This document shows, piece by piece, positions 35,745 through 45,265 of a stretch of DNA of 64,000 nucleotides (the stretch's first letter is position 1; the number at the start of each line of letters is the position of its first letter). The stretch spans positions 1 through 64,000 of the forward strand of contig NZ_FNPB01000013.1 of the NCBI RefSeq assembly GCF_900107195.1, read 5' to 3'. This DNA is from Halobellus clavatus (GTDB lineage: Archaea; Halobacteriota; Halobacteria; Halobacteriales; Haloferacaceae). A program made the translations under genes and the position numbers. The notes beneath the pieces are model-generated. The model was given only the letters and a program-made list of their open reading frames with translations. It was not told the DNA's origin and did no database searches.

Positions 35745-35880
35745 GCGGATAGACGGATGGGAACTGAAACAGGTCTCGGCGGTACGTGACTCGAACCGGT
35801 CAGGATGGGTTGAGTCCCGAGCAGTGTGAGAGAGCCGATCGATCCCACCGAACGACCGGAGACGGACACGTCCCGCAGAG

Positions 35881-36072
35881 CTACTCTTCAGAGGTGGTGT
35901 CGTTGACGAACAGCACTACCTGCTCTCCGGGCGTCAGATCATCGATGAGAAGCCCGAACTCGTCGCGTTCCGCGAACGACCGAATACTCGGTGCGGGGGC
36001 CTCTTTGTCGGCCCGCTCACAGACGAGTTCGAGGGTGCCCGTATCGTCAGCTCGGAGGGTGAACTCTCGCAT
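35881..36072 (-). CDS. Small acidic protein, unknown
   Basis: A 63-residue frame, MREFTLRADDTGTLELVCERADKE onward, with alternating strand-like segments and TPGEQVVLFVNDTTSEE at the end. TTCTATAC (about 36094-36101, minus strand) is at the right distance for a leaderless ATG at 36072. Codon use is chromosomal. The longer frame to 36414 runs backward over the prf1 3' end and is not credible. It looks like a single-domain beta protein; no family is recalled. Confidence 0.68.
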   Translation of the reverse strand: MREFTLRADDTGTLELVCERADKEAPAPSIRSFAERDEFGLLIDDLTPGEQVVLFVNDTTSEE

Positions 36073-36236
36073 AGGGGACACGACGACGGTCCCACGTATA
36101 GAAGTACGCACGAACGCGTACGAACGGACCCGAGCCGGGGGCAAGCAGTCTGCACGCACGTGTCTCGGGCCATTCTGTCGAGGCGCGAACTGCGTGTGAA
36201 AGGACGCAACGTGGCGAAGACAGCAAGAGGTGCGCC

Positions 36237-37487
36237 TTAGACGCCGGTCGAGTACCGCAGGATGCCCGCGACGCCGCCGAAGGCGTCGTAGAGCTGTTCG
36301 CCCTTCTCGAAGTCCGTAGAGATGAATTTCGTCTCGGTCCCGCGCTGTTCGGCGATGTCCATCAGGTGCTCGATCACGTCCTCGCGATCGGTCTTCTCGG
36401 CCTCCTCGCCGCACTCGCTACAGACGTGTCCGGGATCGTCGTGTCGGCTGTCGATGACTTCGTACTCCTCGTGATCGTTCGGACACTCGTAGACCACGAC
36501 GTCCGAACGGAGATCCTCCGAGAGGAGGAGGCGATCCACCGCGCCCATCATCAGGTTCTGACGCGTCGGACCGAATCCGTAGGTGGCTTTCTCGCCGGTG
36601 TGAAGCTGCTCGAAGAACTCCTCCATCTGGGATTTATCCTTCATCACCTCCTGGTCGGCGAGGACGTCCTGGGCCGCGTCGACGAGGTCGTAGAGGCCGG
36701 ACTCGTCGGTGTAAGAGACGTCGAACTTCCCGACGACGTGGTCCTGCAGTTCGTGGTGGAGATAGTCGCCGTCGAGGAACTCGTCTTTCGTCGGCGAGGG
36801 GCCGCCCACGAGGATGCCGTCGAGTTCGTGGCGCTTCGGGACCATCAGGTCGTCGGCCATCCCCGCGACCTCCTGATAGAAGTTGTCGATGGCTTCGAGT
36901 CGGAGGCGGGCGAACCGCTGGGCTGACTGACCACCCTTCCGCTGCTTCCCGGGGACGAGCGACGAGGCGGACTTGACAGGCTCGACGCGCTTGCCCTTCA
37001 GCCACCCGACGTTCGCCTCACGGCGATCGAGGACGATCAGGCCGAAGAGGCCCTTGTCGGTCAGCATCTCCTCTAGGGGCTCGGTGAGGAAGTTCGAGTC
37101 GCAGTGATAGCGGAACGACTGGATGGGTTCGGGCGGACTGTCGAGCACGCGCGTCACCATATCCGTCTGGCCCCCGCCGGCGTCGACCGCGCCGGAGAAC
37201 AGAACGGTGCCGTTCTTGGGCGGGTACGTGTCGTAGTAGCGGAGTCGGTCCTTGATCGACGTGAGTGCATCCTGGACGTTCGTCCGAGTCTGCTTGGACT
37301 TGATGTTGGACGCCTCCGAGTGCTCCTGGGTGACGTGGGCGACGACGTCGGAGACCTGCCTGTCCTCGGGGATGTAAATGGTGACGAGTTGGGTCCCGGA
37401 ACCCTCGTACTCTTTGAGTTCCTCGATGACCTTCCGGAACTCGTACTTCCGACGGTCCTCGTTTACTTCTTCGGCGTCGGTACTCAT
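36237..37487 (-). CDS. prf1: Peptide chain release factor aRF1
   Basis: The 416-residue class-1 release factor recognises all three stop codons. NIKS (in ASNIKSKQTRTNVQ) in domain 1 reads the stop codon, GGQ (RKGGQSAQRF) in domain 2 triggers hydrolysis, and domain 3 has a CxxC...CxxC-like insertion (YECPNDHEEYEV, CSECGEE). It is divergent from minD4, an order I recall from Haloferax volcanii. Confidence 0.97.
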   Translation of the reverse strand: MSTDAEEVNEDRRKYEFRKVIEELKEYEGSGTQLVTIYIPEDRQVSDVVAHVTQEHSEASNIKSKQTRTNVQDALTSIKDRLRYYDTYPPKNGTVLFSGAVDAGGGQTDMVTRVLDSPPEPIQSFRYHCDSNFLTEPLEEMLTDKGLFGLIVLDRREANVGWLKGKRVEPVKSASSLVPGKQRKGGQSAQRFARLRLEAIDNFYQEVAGMADDLMVPKRHELDGILVGGPSPTKDEFLDGDYLHHELQDHVVGKFDVSYTDESGLYDLVDAAQDVLADQEVMKDKSQMEEFFEQLHTGEKATYGFGPTRQNLMMGAVDRLLLSEDLRSDVVVYECPNDHEEYEVIDSRHDDPGHVCSECGEEAEKTDREDVIEHLMDIAEQRGTETKFISTDFEKGEQLYDAFGGVAGILRYSTGV

Positions 37488-37588
37488 TACTATTAATAGA
37501 CCTTCCAGCGGGTAAGTAACCTGCGACTACGGGATGTACTCCGGTTCGCACCGGATCTGTCCGCCAGACGGCCACATCCCCGGACAGA

Positions 37589-37597
37589 TTTATAACC
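37589..37597 (+). promoter_or_regulatory. TATA box of minD4
   Basis: TTTATAACC, about 30 nt before the ATG at 37624, gives a start site a few bases upstream of the coding sequence. Confidence 0.55.
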
Positions 37598-37623
37598 CCG
37601 ACGCGGGAGTCTCAGATAAGACA

Positions 37624-39261
37624 ATGGGCCGTGTGTACGCAGTCGTCAGTGCGAAAGGGGGTGTCGGTAAGACGACGACGGCGGCAAATCTCGCGGCGAC
37701 GCTCGCCGCCGCGGGATCGAGCGTCGCCGTCGTGGACGGTGATCTGGGGATGGCGAACCTCACGGCGACGCTCGGCGTCTCCGTCGGCGAGGTGACGCTC
37801 CACGACGTCCTCGCCGGCGACGCACAGAGCGCCTCGGACGACGCGGGGGACTCCGACGGAGCCGAGATCGAGGAGGCGATCCGGGAGGGGCCCCACGGGC
37901 TGGCGGTCGTCCCCGGATCGCCCGACCTCGACGCGTTCTCACGTGCCGATCCCGAGGGACTGGAGGCGGTGCTGGATACGCTCGCCGACCAGTACAAGTA
38001 CGTCGTCCTCGACACCGGCGCGGGGTTGAGCAACGACACCGTCCTTCCGCTGACCTACGTCGACGAGGTGCTGCTCGTCTCGACGCCGAACCGGGACGCG
38101 CTCGGCGACACGGACAAGACTCGCCAGGTCGCCGAGCAACTCGACGTGGACATCGCAGGTGCCGTCCTCACGCGGGCCAGTCTGGGCGACGCGGACGCGG
38201 TGGCCGTGGCCGACCGCCTCGACGCGACGGTGCTGGGCACGATCCCCGACGCCGCCGCGATCCGGGAGGCCTCCGACGCCGGCGAGGCGGTCACGACGTT
38301 CGCGCCCGGGAGCGAGGCGGCCGCGGCGTTCCGCTCGCTCGCGACGGCGCTGACCGGCGAAACGATCGACGACGGCGCCACGGCACCCGGTTCGGTGTCG
38401 GCCGACGCGACCGACGACCCCGCCGAGACCGACGCCGAAGCGGGGGAAGCCACGGGAGAGGGCCCCGACAGCGTAGCCACGGAGTCCGAGACGCCCGAGT
38501 CGGATGCGATCGACTCGGATGCGGCGGGATCAAATGGGGCCGAGTCTGATACGACTGAGCCGGATGCGGCCGAATCGGATACGGCCGGATCTGATACGAC
38601 TGAGCCGGATGCGGCCGAATCGGATACGGCCGGGTCTGATACGACTGAGCCAGATGCGGCCGAGACAGGCGCCACCGAATCGGACGGAGTGGAGCCGGAC
38701 GAGGTGGAGTCGGGCGCGGCGTCGGCCGGCGCTCAGGAGGCCCCCACCGACGGCGACGACACACAGACCGCAGGCACCGATGCGCCCGCGGTCGACACCG
38801 GAGAGGAAGACATCGTCGTCGCCGGCTCCCACGAGTCCGATCTCGATCCGGAAACGGTCGAAGCGATGGAGGAGGCGGGTGCTGCGGACAGTCCCGACGA
38901 AGCGGAGCCGTCCAACGGCGACGATGTGGCGCGCGCTGTGTCCGAGCCCCTCGTCGAACCCGCCGAACCCGAGGAGATCGAGTCGGGCAGCGAGGCCGCT
39001 GCGGCTGACAGTCCCGACAGCGGCGTCTACACGACCTCGCTGGCCGACGAGGACGGTTCCGAGGAGGCGAGTGCCGACGCGAGCGACGAGGCGGTCGAGG
39101 GCACGGCCGCGCCGGACGCGACCAGTGACGCGGCGTCCGACGCAGTCGACGCGGACGAGCAACAGGGCCCTGAGGGCGACACCTCCCCGTCTGTGGATGA
39201 CAACGACGAGGAGTCAGACGACGAGGGTGCGAGCGGCCTGTTCAGCCGGTTCTTCGGATGA
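37624..39261 (+). CDS. minD4: MinD/ParA-family ATPase with long acidic tail (MinD4-like)
   Basis: Residues 1-250 are a complete MinD-type ATPase: deviant Walker A SAKGGVGKTT (9-18), Walker A' VVDGDLGMANLT and Walker B-like VVLDTGAGLS. From about residue 255 to the end (about 290 residues) the protein is Asp/Glu/Ala/Thr-rich and disordered, with 15-residue tandem repeats, and finishes with an amphipathic LFSRFFG that could dock on membrane. The same architecture and position between prf1 and argS are what I recall of Haloferax MinD4, an oscillating protein that positions archaella and chemosensory arrays at the poles. The start MGRVYAV is chosen because it puts Walker A at the usual place; a longer frame from 37534 crosses the promoter. 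Confidence 0.9.
   Translation: MGRVYAVVSAKGGVGKTTTAANLAATLAAAGSSVAVVDGDLGMANLTATLGVSVGEVTLHDVLAGDAQSASDDAGDSDGAEIEEAIREGPHGLAVVPGSPDLDAFSRADPEGLEAVLDTLADQYKYVVLDTGAGLSNDTVLPLTYVDEVLLVSTPNRDALGDTDKTRQVAEQLDVDIAGAVLTRASLGDADAVAVADRLDATVLGTIPDAAAIREASDAGEAVTTFAPGSEAAAAFRSLATALTGETIDDGATAPGSVSADATDDPAETDAEAGEATGEGPDSVATESETPESDAIDSDAAGSNGAESDTTEPDAAESDTAGSDTTEPDAAESDTAGSDTTEPDAAETGATESDGVEPDEVESGAASAGAQEAPTDGDDTQTAGTDAPAVDTGEEDIVVAGSHESDLDPETVEAMEEAGAADSPDEAEPSNGDDVARAVSEPLVEPAEPEEIESGSEAAAADSPDSGVYTTSLADEDGSEEASADASDEAVEGTAAPDATSDAASDAVDADEQQGPEGDTSPSVDDNDEESDDEGASGLFSRFFG
38545..38664 (+). repeat. 45-bp coding tandem repeat in the minD4 tail
   Basis: Units begin at 38545, 38590 and 38635, the last one partial. 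Each encodes SDTTEPDAAESDTAG. The three copies differ at only a few bases, so they arose recently and may vary in number between strains. They elongate the disordered linker. Confidence 0.85.
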
Positions 39262-39329
39262 AGTGTCGTTCGTCGACGCCGCGCGGCGAAGCGGGACCTT
39301 CTTTTATGCGGGTGCGGTGAGTCGTCGGT

Positions 39330-39473
39330 ATGGCAGAGAAAAATTCGGGTGTTCCCTTCTGGTGGGTCGTCGTATTCCTACTGTTGGCGTTGGGTGCGGG
39401 GGCCGCGACGGTGTTCGCCGTCGGCGGCTCGCTGCTTCCGGCCACGGTCGGCCCGGTCGCACCGCTCCTGTAG
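39330..39473 (+). CDS. Small single-helix membrane protein
   Basis: A 47-residue frame starting MAEKNSGVPFWWVVVFLLL, with one strong membrane helix (about 9-31) and a short Pro/Val-rich C-terminus. TTTTATGCGG about 25-30 nt upstream could be the TATA box. It occupies the gap between minD4 and argS, where I recall a small ORF in Haloferax too. A role beside MinD4 is only a guess. Confidence 0.72.
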   Translation: MAEKNSGVPFWWVVVFLLLALGAGAATVFAVGGSLLPATVGPVAPLL

Positions 39474-39503
39474 TCGCATCGAGCGGCCCCGGACGGGCCC
39501 GTG

Positions 39504-41258
39504 CTACATCGACTCCGGGGCCTCGATTCCGAGGACGTCGAGCGCGTTGGCCACCGTGTGGCGGGCGGCCTCGACCAGGCCGAGTCGGGCAGCCGCGACC
39601 GCGTCGTCCTCGGCGTTGAGCACCGAACACTCGCGGTAGAAGGTGTTGAACGTCTCTGCGAACTCCCGGGCGAACGTCGCGACGACGTGCGGTTCCAGGT
39701 CGGCTGCGGCGCGCTCGATCACGACCGGGAACCGCGCCACGTCTTCGAGGAGCGCCAGTTCGGCATCGCTGTCGAGGACCGAGACGTCGGCCGAGGGCTC
39801 GATGCCCGCGTCAGCGGCTTCGCCCTCGATACCGCAACAGCGCGCGTGGACGTACTGGACGTACGGGGCCGACTGGGCCTCGAAGTCGAGCGCGCGCTCC
39901 CACTCGAAGGTGATCCCCTTGGTGGGCTGTTTCGAGACGATGTCGTAGCGGACTGCCCCGAGCCCGACCTGTCGAGCGATCCGATCGATGTCTGCTTCGT
40001 CGAGTTCGTCGTTCCTGATCCGCGAGTCGAGACGGTCTTCGACTTCCTCGCGAGCGCGCTGCACCGACTCGTCGAGGAGGTCGTCGAGATCCACGCCGGT
40101 CCCCTCGCGGGTCGACATTCCGCCTTCGGGGAGGTTCACCCACGAGTAGAACGTCTGTCGCAACTGGTCGGTGTCGTTGCCGAGGATCTCCAGTGCGGCT
40201 TCGAGTTGTTCGGCCTGGAGTTTGTGGTCCTCGCCGAGCACGGTGACCGCTTCGTCGAAGTGTTCGAACTTCCACTCGTGGTGTGCGAGGTCGCGGGTCG
40301 TATAGAGCGTGGTGTCGTCCGAGCGGAGGAAGACGAGGTTCTTCTCGAGATCGAACGCGGAGAGATCCAGTTGCCAGGCGTCCTCCTCGTAGACGGCGTG
40401 GTCGGACTCCTTCAGGCGCGCGACGATCTCGTCGGCGTCGCCGTTTCGGATGAACGTGGTCTCTTTGACGAACTCGTCGAACGTCGCGGGCAGGCGTTCG
40501 AGCGACGTCCGCATCCCGCCGAGCACCTGATCGACGACGGTCGCGACCCGCTCGTAGGTGTCTTCGTCGCCCGCCTCGAGTCCCTGCATAATCTCGGCGA
40601 TCTCCGCCTCGGCGGCCGCGACGTCCGCCTCGTCGGCAGACTCGAGGAAGGCGTTGCCCTCGCGGTAGTACCGGACGAGGTCGTAGTCGGCCCGGTCACG
40701 CTCCGGTTCGGGGAGTTCCGACTCGTCGAACGTCTCGTAGGCCCACGTGAACACCGCGATTTGTCGGCCAGCGTCGTTGACGTAGTAGTGCGTCTCCACG
40801 TCGTTGCCCGCGTACTCGAGCAGCCGGGCGACAGCGTCGCCGAAGATCGGATTGCGCGCACGTCCGACGTGGACCGGGCCGGTCGGGTTCGCACTGGTGT
40901 GTTCGACGACCACGGACTTCCCCGTCGCGGGGAGTTCGCCGTACGCCTCGTCTCGTCCGGCGGTCAGCGTATCCGCGTAGTACGCCTCCGAGACGTAGAA
41001 GTTCACGTACGGGCCCTGCGTGTCGACGTGGGCGACGTACTCGTAGTCGTCGGCATCGATCTCAGCGGCGACGTCTTCGGCGACCGACGGCGGGGGCGCA
41101 CCCACCTCGCTGGCGAGGCGGAACGCGACGCTCGAGGCCAGCGTCGCCGGCATCTCCGCCGGCGGTTCCTCGACGCCGAGGTCGTCGGTCGGGAGGTCGA
41201 GCGCAGTCAGCGCCGACTCGACCGCGGCCGCGACCTCGGAGCGGAAGGCTCTGAACAT
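39504..41258 (-). CDS. argS: Arginyl-tRNA synthetase
   Basis: Class I synthetase of 584 residues. The HIGH signature is HVGR in [13 protein letters not shown], and the KMSKS-like loop is [11 protein letters not shown]. An N-terminal Add1 domain (about 1-85) and the C-terminal DALR anticodon domain ([12 protein letters not shown] onward) complete the enzyme. ATG 41258 (MFRAFRSEV) is the only good start. The long antisense frame 39501-41393 is a shadow. Confidence 0.96.
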   Translation of the reverse strand: MFRAFRSEVAAAVESALTALDLPTDDLGVEEPPAEMPATLASSVAFRLASEVGAPPPSVAEDVAAEIDADDYEYVAHVDTQGPYVNFYVSEAYYADTLTAGRDEAYGELPATGKSVVVEHTSANPTGPVHVGRARNPIFGDAVARLLEYAGNDVETHYYVNDAGRQIAVFTWAYETFDESELPEPERDRADYDLVRYYREGNAFLESADEADVAAAEAEIAEIMQGLEAGDEDTYERVATVVDQVLGGMRTSLERLPATFDEFVKETTFIRNGDADEIVARLKESDHAVYEEDAWQLDLSAFDLEKNLVFLRSDDTTLYTTRDLAHHEWKFEHFDEAVTVLGEDHKLQAEQLEAALEILGNDTDQLRQTFYSWVNLPEGGMSTREGTGVDLDDLLDESVQRAREEVEDRLDSRIRNDELDEADIDRIARQVGLGAVRYDIVSKQPTKGITFEWERALDFEAQSAPYVQYVHARCCGIEGEAADAGIEPSADVSVLDSDAELALLEDVARFPVVIERAAADLEPHVVATFAREFAETFNTFYRECSVLNAEDDAVAAARLGLVEAARHTVANALDVLGIEAPESM

Positions 41259-41426
41259 ACCCGCCGTTGTCGAACGGCGACTAAAGGCCTTTCCGAACGC
41301 TTCGCGGAGGGCGACGGCCGCGAGCCTCACCGGCTTCCGCGGAGACCGCTGCACCGACGCTTTTACCACCGGCCTGGTGCAAGCCTGAACTAAGTCTCGA
41401 ATCCGGGATTCACTGATGCCGCTCGT

Positions 41427-41442
41427 GTAACGATTCTGTTAC
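41427..41442. promoter_or_regulatory. Inverted repeat upstream of the riboflavin kinase/regulator gene
   Basis: GTAAC (41427-41431) and GTTAC (41438-41442) are perfect inverted arms separated by 6 nt; two further bases on each side nearly pair. The site lies 50-65 nt before the ATG at 41492, upstream of the TTATTCTTAA box (about 41457-41466). It is a candidate RbkR operator. Confidence 0.5.
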
Positions 41443-41491
41443 GCTTCTCAAAGCCGTTATTCTTAACAGGGGCCACTCCCAAGTACCGATA

Positions 41492-42202
41492 ATGTCAGAA
41501 TCGGCAGTCTCCACCGTCGGCCACGACGAGTTGGCGGCGCTGAAATTCGTCGCGCTCGAAGGCGGTCGGTCGGAGCCGGTCAAGATCTCCTGTTCCAGCC
41601 TCGCGTCGCGGCTCGACGCGTCGAGTCAGACCGCTTCGCGACGGCTTCAGCGCCTCGAAGAAGCCGGACACGTCGAACGCGACGTCGTCGCCGACGGGCA
41701 GTGGGTATCGCTCACGGAATCGGGCGAAGCCGCCCTGCACCGCGAATATTCTCACTACCGGCGAATCTTCGAGGGGACGGACCCCTCGACGGTCGAACTC
41801 GAGGGGACGGTCACGAGCGGGATGGGCGAGGGGCGACACTACATTTCGCTGCCGGGCTATATGGAGCAGTTCACAGAGCGCCTCGGCTACGAGCCCTTCC
41901 CCGGCACGCTCAACGTCGATCTCACGGAGGACAGCATCCGATCGCGCTCGGCGATGGCGTCGCTGTCGGGGGTTCCGATCGACGGCTGGGAGGACGAGGA
42001 ACGGACGTTTGGCCCCGCGACCTGTTACGCCGCGACCGTCGCTGCCGAGGACGGAACCGCCGAGCCGACCCACATCATCGTCCCCGAGCGCACGCATCAC
42101 GACGAGACCCAACTGGAGATCATCGCTCCGGTCCGACTCCGCGACGATCTGGACCTCGCGGACGGCGACACGGTGACGGTCGACGTGGAGGCGGTCGAAT
42201 GA
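41492..42202 (+). CDS. ribK: CTP-dependent riboflavin kinase with N-terminal wHTH (RbkR)
   Basis: Residues 1-95 are a winged helix ([22 protein letters not shown]) and residues 100-236 the DUF120 riboflavin kinase domain, with [14 protein letters not shown] and [10 protein letters not shown] as binding motifs. This family phosphorylates riboflavin to FMN with CTP and, in the fused form, is the RbkR regulator of flavin genes. It overlaps ribB by four bases (ATGA), so the kinase/regulator and the enzyme making the ribityl-side precursor are one operon. An inverted repeat upstream suggests autoregulation. Confidence 0.93.
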   Translation: MSESAVSTVGHDELAALKFVALEGGRSEPVKISCSSLASRLDASSQTASRRLQRLEEAGHVERDVVADGQWVSLTESGEAALHREYSHYRRIFEGTDPSTVELEGTVTSGMGEGRHYISLPGYMEQFTERLGYEPFPGTLNVDLTEDSIRSRSAMASLSGVPIDGWEDEERTFGPATCYAATVAAEDGTAEPTHIIVPERTHHDETQLEIIAPVRLRDDLDLADGDTVTVDVEAVE

Positions 42203-42906
42203 CGCGGACGACGACCGACGTCACGAGCGACGCCGAGGGCGACGGCGCGAGCGCTGTCGATCGGGCCATCGACGCGTTCCGTCGCGGCGAACCGGTGCTC
42301 GTCCACGACGCTGCCGATCGCGAAGGCGAGACCGACATCATCTATCCGGGCGGCGCGGTCGACGCCGAGGCTATCGTCCACCTCCGGGCCGACGCGGGCG
42401 GACTGATCTGTGCGGCCGTCTCTCACGACGTCGCGGAGACGATCGAACTTCCGTTCCTGGAGGACGAACTCGATCACCCGGCGGCCGCGGATCACGAACT
42501 CGGCTACGACGATCGCTCGTCGTTCTCGCTGCCGGTGAACCACCGGGAGACCTTCACCGGCATCACTGACGACGACCGTGCGCTCACGATCCGTCGGCTC
42601 GCGGGGGTCGCAAAGCAGGCGAGTACCGGCAACTACGACGCCGAGGACTTCGCGGCCGACTTCCGGACGCCCGGCCACGTGCACGTGCTCCGAGGCGCGC
42701 CCGACCTGTTGTCGGACCGCCGCGGGCACACCGAACTGGGCCTCGCGCTCGCGGACGCCGCGGGGCTCCCTCCCGCGGTCGTCGTCTGTGAGATGCTGGA
42801 CGAGGAGTCCGGCGGTGCGCGGACGCCGGCCGCCGCGCGCGAGTACGCGCGTCGTAACGATTTCGTCTACGTCGAGGGCGCGGCACTGATCGAGCGGTTG
42901 GAGTAA
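42199..42906 (+). CDS. ribB: 3,4-dihydroxy-2-butanone-4-phosphate synthase
   Basis: The 235-residue enzyme converts ribulose 5-phosphate to the four-carbon precursor of riboflavin. Catalytic acidic residues are in [25 protein letters not shown] and the RRGHTEL site near residue 175 ([12 protein letters not shown]) complete the active site. It carries no RibA fusion. It is translationally coupled to ribK. Confidence 0.95.
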   Translation: MTRTTTDVTSDAEGDGASAVDRAIDAFRRGEPVLVHDAADREGETDIIYPGGAVDAEAIVHLRADAGGLICAAVSHDVAETIELPFLEDELDHPAAADHELGYDDRSSFSLPVNHRETFTGITDDDRALTIRRLAGVAKQASTGNYDAEDFAADFRTPGHVHVLRGAPDLLSDRRGHTELGLALADAAGLPPAVVVCEMLDEESGGARTPAAAREYARRNDFVYVEGAALIERLE

Positions 42907-43000
42907 CTGAGGACGGTGCGCCCGTGACCCGGGCGTGACCGAACACCGCGGTGCCGCACCCGTACCGACGCTGAACCCCCAGCGCCTCGTTCGCTTACTG

Positions 43001-43008
43001 TTATATAC
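43001..43008 (+). promoter_or_regulatory. TATA box of ilvE
   Basis: TTATATAC lies 24-31 nt before the ATG at 43032, in a GC-rich gap. The strong match to the archaeal TATA consensus suggests a highly expressed, near-leaderless gene. Confidence 0.65.
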
Positions 43009-43031
43009 CCCAGGGTGCAATTCGGGAGTAT

Positions 43032-43961
43032 ATGGGATTCGACGAGATGGACGTCGATACGATCTGGCAGGACGGTTCGTTCGTCGACTGGGACGACGCG
43101 ACGGTTCACGTTCTCACGCACGGTCTCCACTACGGGAGCGGCGTCTTCGAGGGCGTCCGCTGCTACGACACCGAGAACGGTCCAGCGCTCTTCCGCTGGG
43201 AGGAGCACCTCGATCGCTTCTTCGAGTCGACGAAGCCGTACGATATGGAGTTACCGTACTCCCGTGAGGAACTCACCCAGGCGACACTCGAACTCGTCCG
43301 TCGCGAGGAACTGGAGTCGTGTTACATTCGCCCGGTGGCCTTCTACGGGTACGGATCGCTCGGCGTCAGCCCGAAGGACAACCCCGTGAACGTCGCGATC
43401 GCGGCGTGGCCGTGGGGTACGTACCTGGGTGAAGCCGCGCTCGAAGAGGGCGTCGAAGTGATGATCTCCTCGTGGCGCAAGCACGCCTCCAGTCAGATCC
43501 CCACGAACGCGAAGACGACCGGTCTCTACGTCAACTCGATGCTCGCCGGCGAGGAGGCCCGCCGAAACGGCTACACCGAGGCGATCGTCCTCAACAAGGA
43601 GGGCAACGTCGCCGAGGGCCCCGGCGAGAACATCTTCCTCGTCCGCGACGGGGAAATCTACACCCCTGGCCTCGCCCAGAGCATCCTCGACGGCATCACC
43701 CGGAACACCGTGATCGAACTGGCTCGCGAGCGGGGCTACACGGTCCACGACCAGGCGACGATCTCCCGCGGCGAACTCAACACGGCGGACGAACTGTTCT
43801 TCTCGGGCACCGCGGCGGAGGTGACGCCGATCCGCAAGGTCGACAACGTCGAGATCGGCAACGGATCGCGCGGCCCCGTTACCGAGGAACTCCAGCAGGC
43901 GTTCTTCGATCTGGTCGAGCGGCGGAATGACGACCACGACGAGTGGTTCACCTACGTCTGA
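43032..43961 (+). CDS. ilvE: Branched-chain amino acid aminotransferase
   Basis: A 309-residue fold-type IV PLP enzyme that interconverts branched-chain amino acids and 2-oxo acids. THGLHYGSGVFEGVRCYDTE is the family N-terminal motif, the catalytic Lys is in SQIPTNAKTTGLYVNS, and the cofactor-binding EGPGENIFLVRDGE and SGTAAEVTPIRKVD follow. Length and motifs match archaeal and bacterial IlvE. Confidence 0.95.
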   Translation: MGFDEMDVDTIWQDGSFVDWDDATVHVLTHGLHYGSGVFEGVRCYDTENGPALFRWEEHLDRFFESTKPYDMELPYSREELTQATLELVRREELESCYIRPVAFYGYGSLGVSPKDNPVNVAIAAWPWGTYLGEAALEEGVEVMISSWRKHASSQIPTNAKTTGLYVNSMLAGEEARRNGYTEAIVLNKEGNVAEGPGENIFLVRDGEIYTPGLAQSILDGITRNTVIELARERGYTVHDQATISRGELNTADELFFSGTAAEVTPIRKVDNVEIGNGSRGPVTEELQQAFFDLVERRNDDHDEWFTYV

Positions 43962-44030
43962 GTCGGACTCCCGACGCTAGCGCGATCGGCGTCCAGCACA
44001 ACGGGCCGACGGCGACCGCTGTGTGGTGTG

Positions 44031-44204
44031 CTACGCCGCCTGTTTCAGAATCTGGGGAGTGACCACGAGTTCGAGGGCCGCAATCCCGAGCGCGACCCAG
44101 CGTATCGTGCCGTCGAGAAACGCAAACGCGACAACCGCGACCGCAGCGGCACTCATCAGACTCATTCCGTAGCGAACCACCGGACTGTCGAGCGGGGAGG
44201 GCAT
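44031..44204 (-). CDS. Small membrane protein, two helices
   Basis: A 57-residue frame, MPSPLDSPVVRYGMSLMSAA at the start and PQILKQAA at the end. Two hydrophobic helices (about 15-31 and 35-50) are separated by a short DGT loop. Codon use has the strong GC bias expected. No family recognised. It lies between ilvE and the DUF502 gene on the minus strand. Confidence 0.7.
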   Translation of the reverse strand: MPSPLDSPVVRYGMSLMSAAAVAVVAFAFLDGTIRWVALGIAALELVVTPQILKQAA

Positions 44205-44257
44205 ACAGGTGTCTCTTTGAGCCGAATCAAATAATTGTAGCTTTTCGTCGCGGACGG

Positions 44258-44845
44258 CTAGTCCTCAGAGCGGGTGTCGATATCGATCGGTGGGGTGCGC
44301 TCTTCTTCGCCGAAACCGGCAGACAGCACTCGGGTGAGGGCCTCCTCGACGCGTTCGTCGGTCTCGGTGATGTCCGCGGGATCGACTTCCATCACGAATC
44401 CAGTCGTGATGTTCGGCGCGGTCGGCATAAACAGCACCACGCGCCCGTCGTCGGTGGTCTTGCCCGTCTTGAACGCCGTCATTCGCATCCCGTCCCAGGG
44501 TTCGACTTTCACCGGCTTCTGGAGGTCTTCGGTACCGGAGACGGCCGTTTCGACGGCCAGTTTCGACGCGTTGTACAGCACGCGAATGAGCGGAACCCGG
44601 TTCATCGCCGCGTCGAGATACGACTCGAACAACCGTCCCACGGTGGTCCGCATCAGGTAGCCGACGGAGAACACGAGCATCACGAACACCGTGACGGCGA
44701 CGACGAACCCGATCGGACCCGGGAGCTGTTGAATGACGGGGAGGTCGACGATCCGCGAGTAGAAGTAATTCAGGACGAACAGGATGACGAGTACCGGTGC
44801 CAGGACGATCAGCCCGCTTGCGAAATCACGCCTCCACGAAGACAT
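44258..44845 (-). CDS. DUF502 family membrane protein
   Basis: A 195-residue protein with two N-terminal membrane helices (FASGLIVLAPVLVILFVLN and GPIGFVVAVTVFVMLVFSVG) and a soluble C-terminal domain containing NRVPLIRVLYNASK and VVLFMPTAPNITTGFVMEV, typical of DUF502. The start MSSWRRDF at 44845 is the conserved one. Family function unknown. A GC palindrome (44862-44873) sits just upstream. Confidence 0.9.
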   Translation of the reverse strand: MSSWRRDFASGLIVLAPVLVILFVLNYFYSRIVDLPVIQQLPGPIGFVVAVTVFVMLVFSVGYLMRTTVGRLFESYLDAAMNRVPLIRVLYNASKLAVETAVSGTEDLQKPVKVEPWDGMRMTAFKTGKTTDDGRVVLFMPTAPNITTGFVMEVDPADITETDERVEEALTRVLSAGFGEEERTPPIDIDTRSED

Positions 44846-45026
44846 CTGTCGACTGTAACTGCCCCCGCGGGGGTAAAGAGGCTGCCGCCCTGCGGAGGCC
44901 AGACCGTGTCTCGTCGAACAGGCCACGGCCGATGGCGGTGCCCGACACGTGCCGGACGACCTCGTTCGCGACCGACGAGATCGTCTGTTTCCCACGCTTG
45001 CGACGTCGTGATCGGCTCCCCGTCAT
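44826..45026 (-). CDS. Possible small basic protein overlapping DUF502 start
   Basis: A 66-codon frame with GC-biased third positions in its central part (TISSVANEVVRHVSGTAIG) and an arginine-rich N-terminus. Its end overlaps the first codons of the DUF502 gene in another frame. No family, promoter or start context clearly supports it; it may be a shadow in a 258-nt gap that otherwise shows no gene. Confidence 0.25.
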   Translation of the reverse strand: MTGSRSRRRKRGKQTISSVANEVVRHVSGTAIGRGLFDETRSGLRRAAASLPPRGQLQSTDVFVEA

Positions 45027-45103
45027 ATCGCGGCGCTCGTCGAGTAATCGCAGAGCCGTGGCGCGGCCTGAACACTTTTGCGTGACCACGTCCAACGACG
45101 GCT

Positions 45104-45265
45104 ATGCCCGTGATGTCGACCGACGACTTTTCCATCCACACCGACGGGTGCGAACGCTACGGCGATGGGATGCCGATCTCTGACCTCCCCGACGAGGTCG
45201 ATTCCCTGGAAGATCTCGACTGTCAATGCTGGGACGGATTCGACTCGCTCGAGGAGGCGACCTGA
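45104..45265 (+). CDS. Small acidic Cys-containing protein
   Basis: A 53-residue, strongly acidic frame, starting MPVMSTDDFSIHTDGCERY and ending FDSLEEAT, with Cys16 and a CQC pair near residues 40-42. CACTTTTGCG about 30 nt upstream could be the promoter. ATG 45113 is an alternative start. The composition and Cys spacing (C...CxC) suggest a haloarchaeal microprotein, possibly metal-binding; unknown function. Confidence 0.68.
   Translation: MPVMSTDDFSIHTDGCERYGDGMPISDLPDEVDSLEDLDCQCWDGFDSLEEAT

Noticed and set aside
39501-41393. 630-codon plus-strand frame opposite argS
   Set aside because: Shadow of argS, which has HVGR and the KMSKS-like loop on the other strand.
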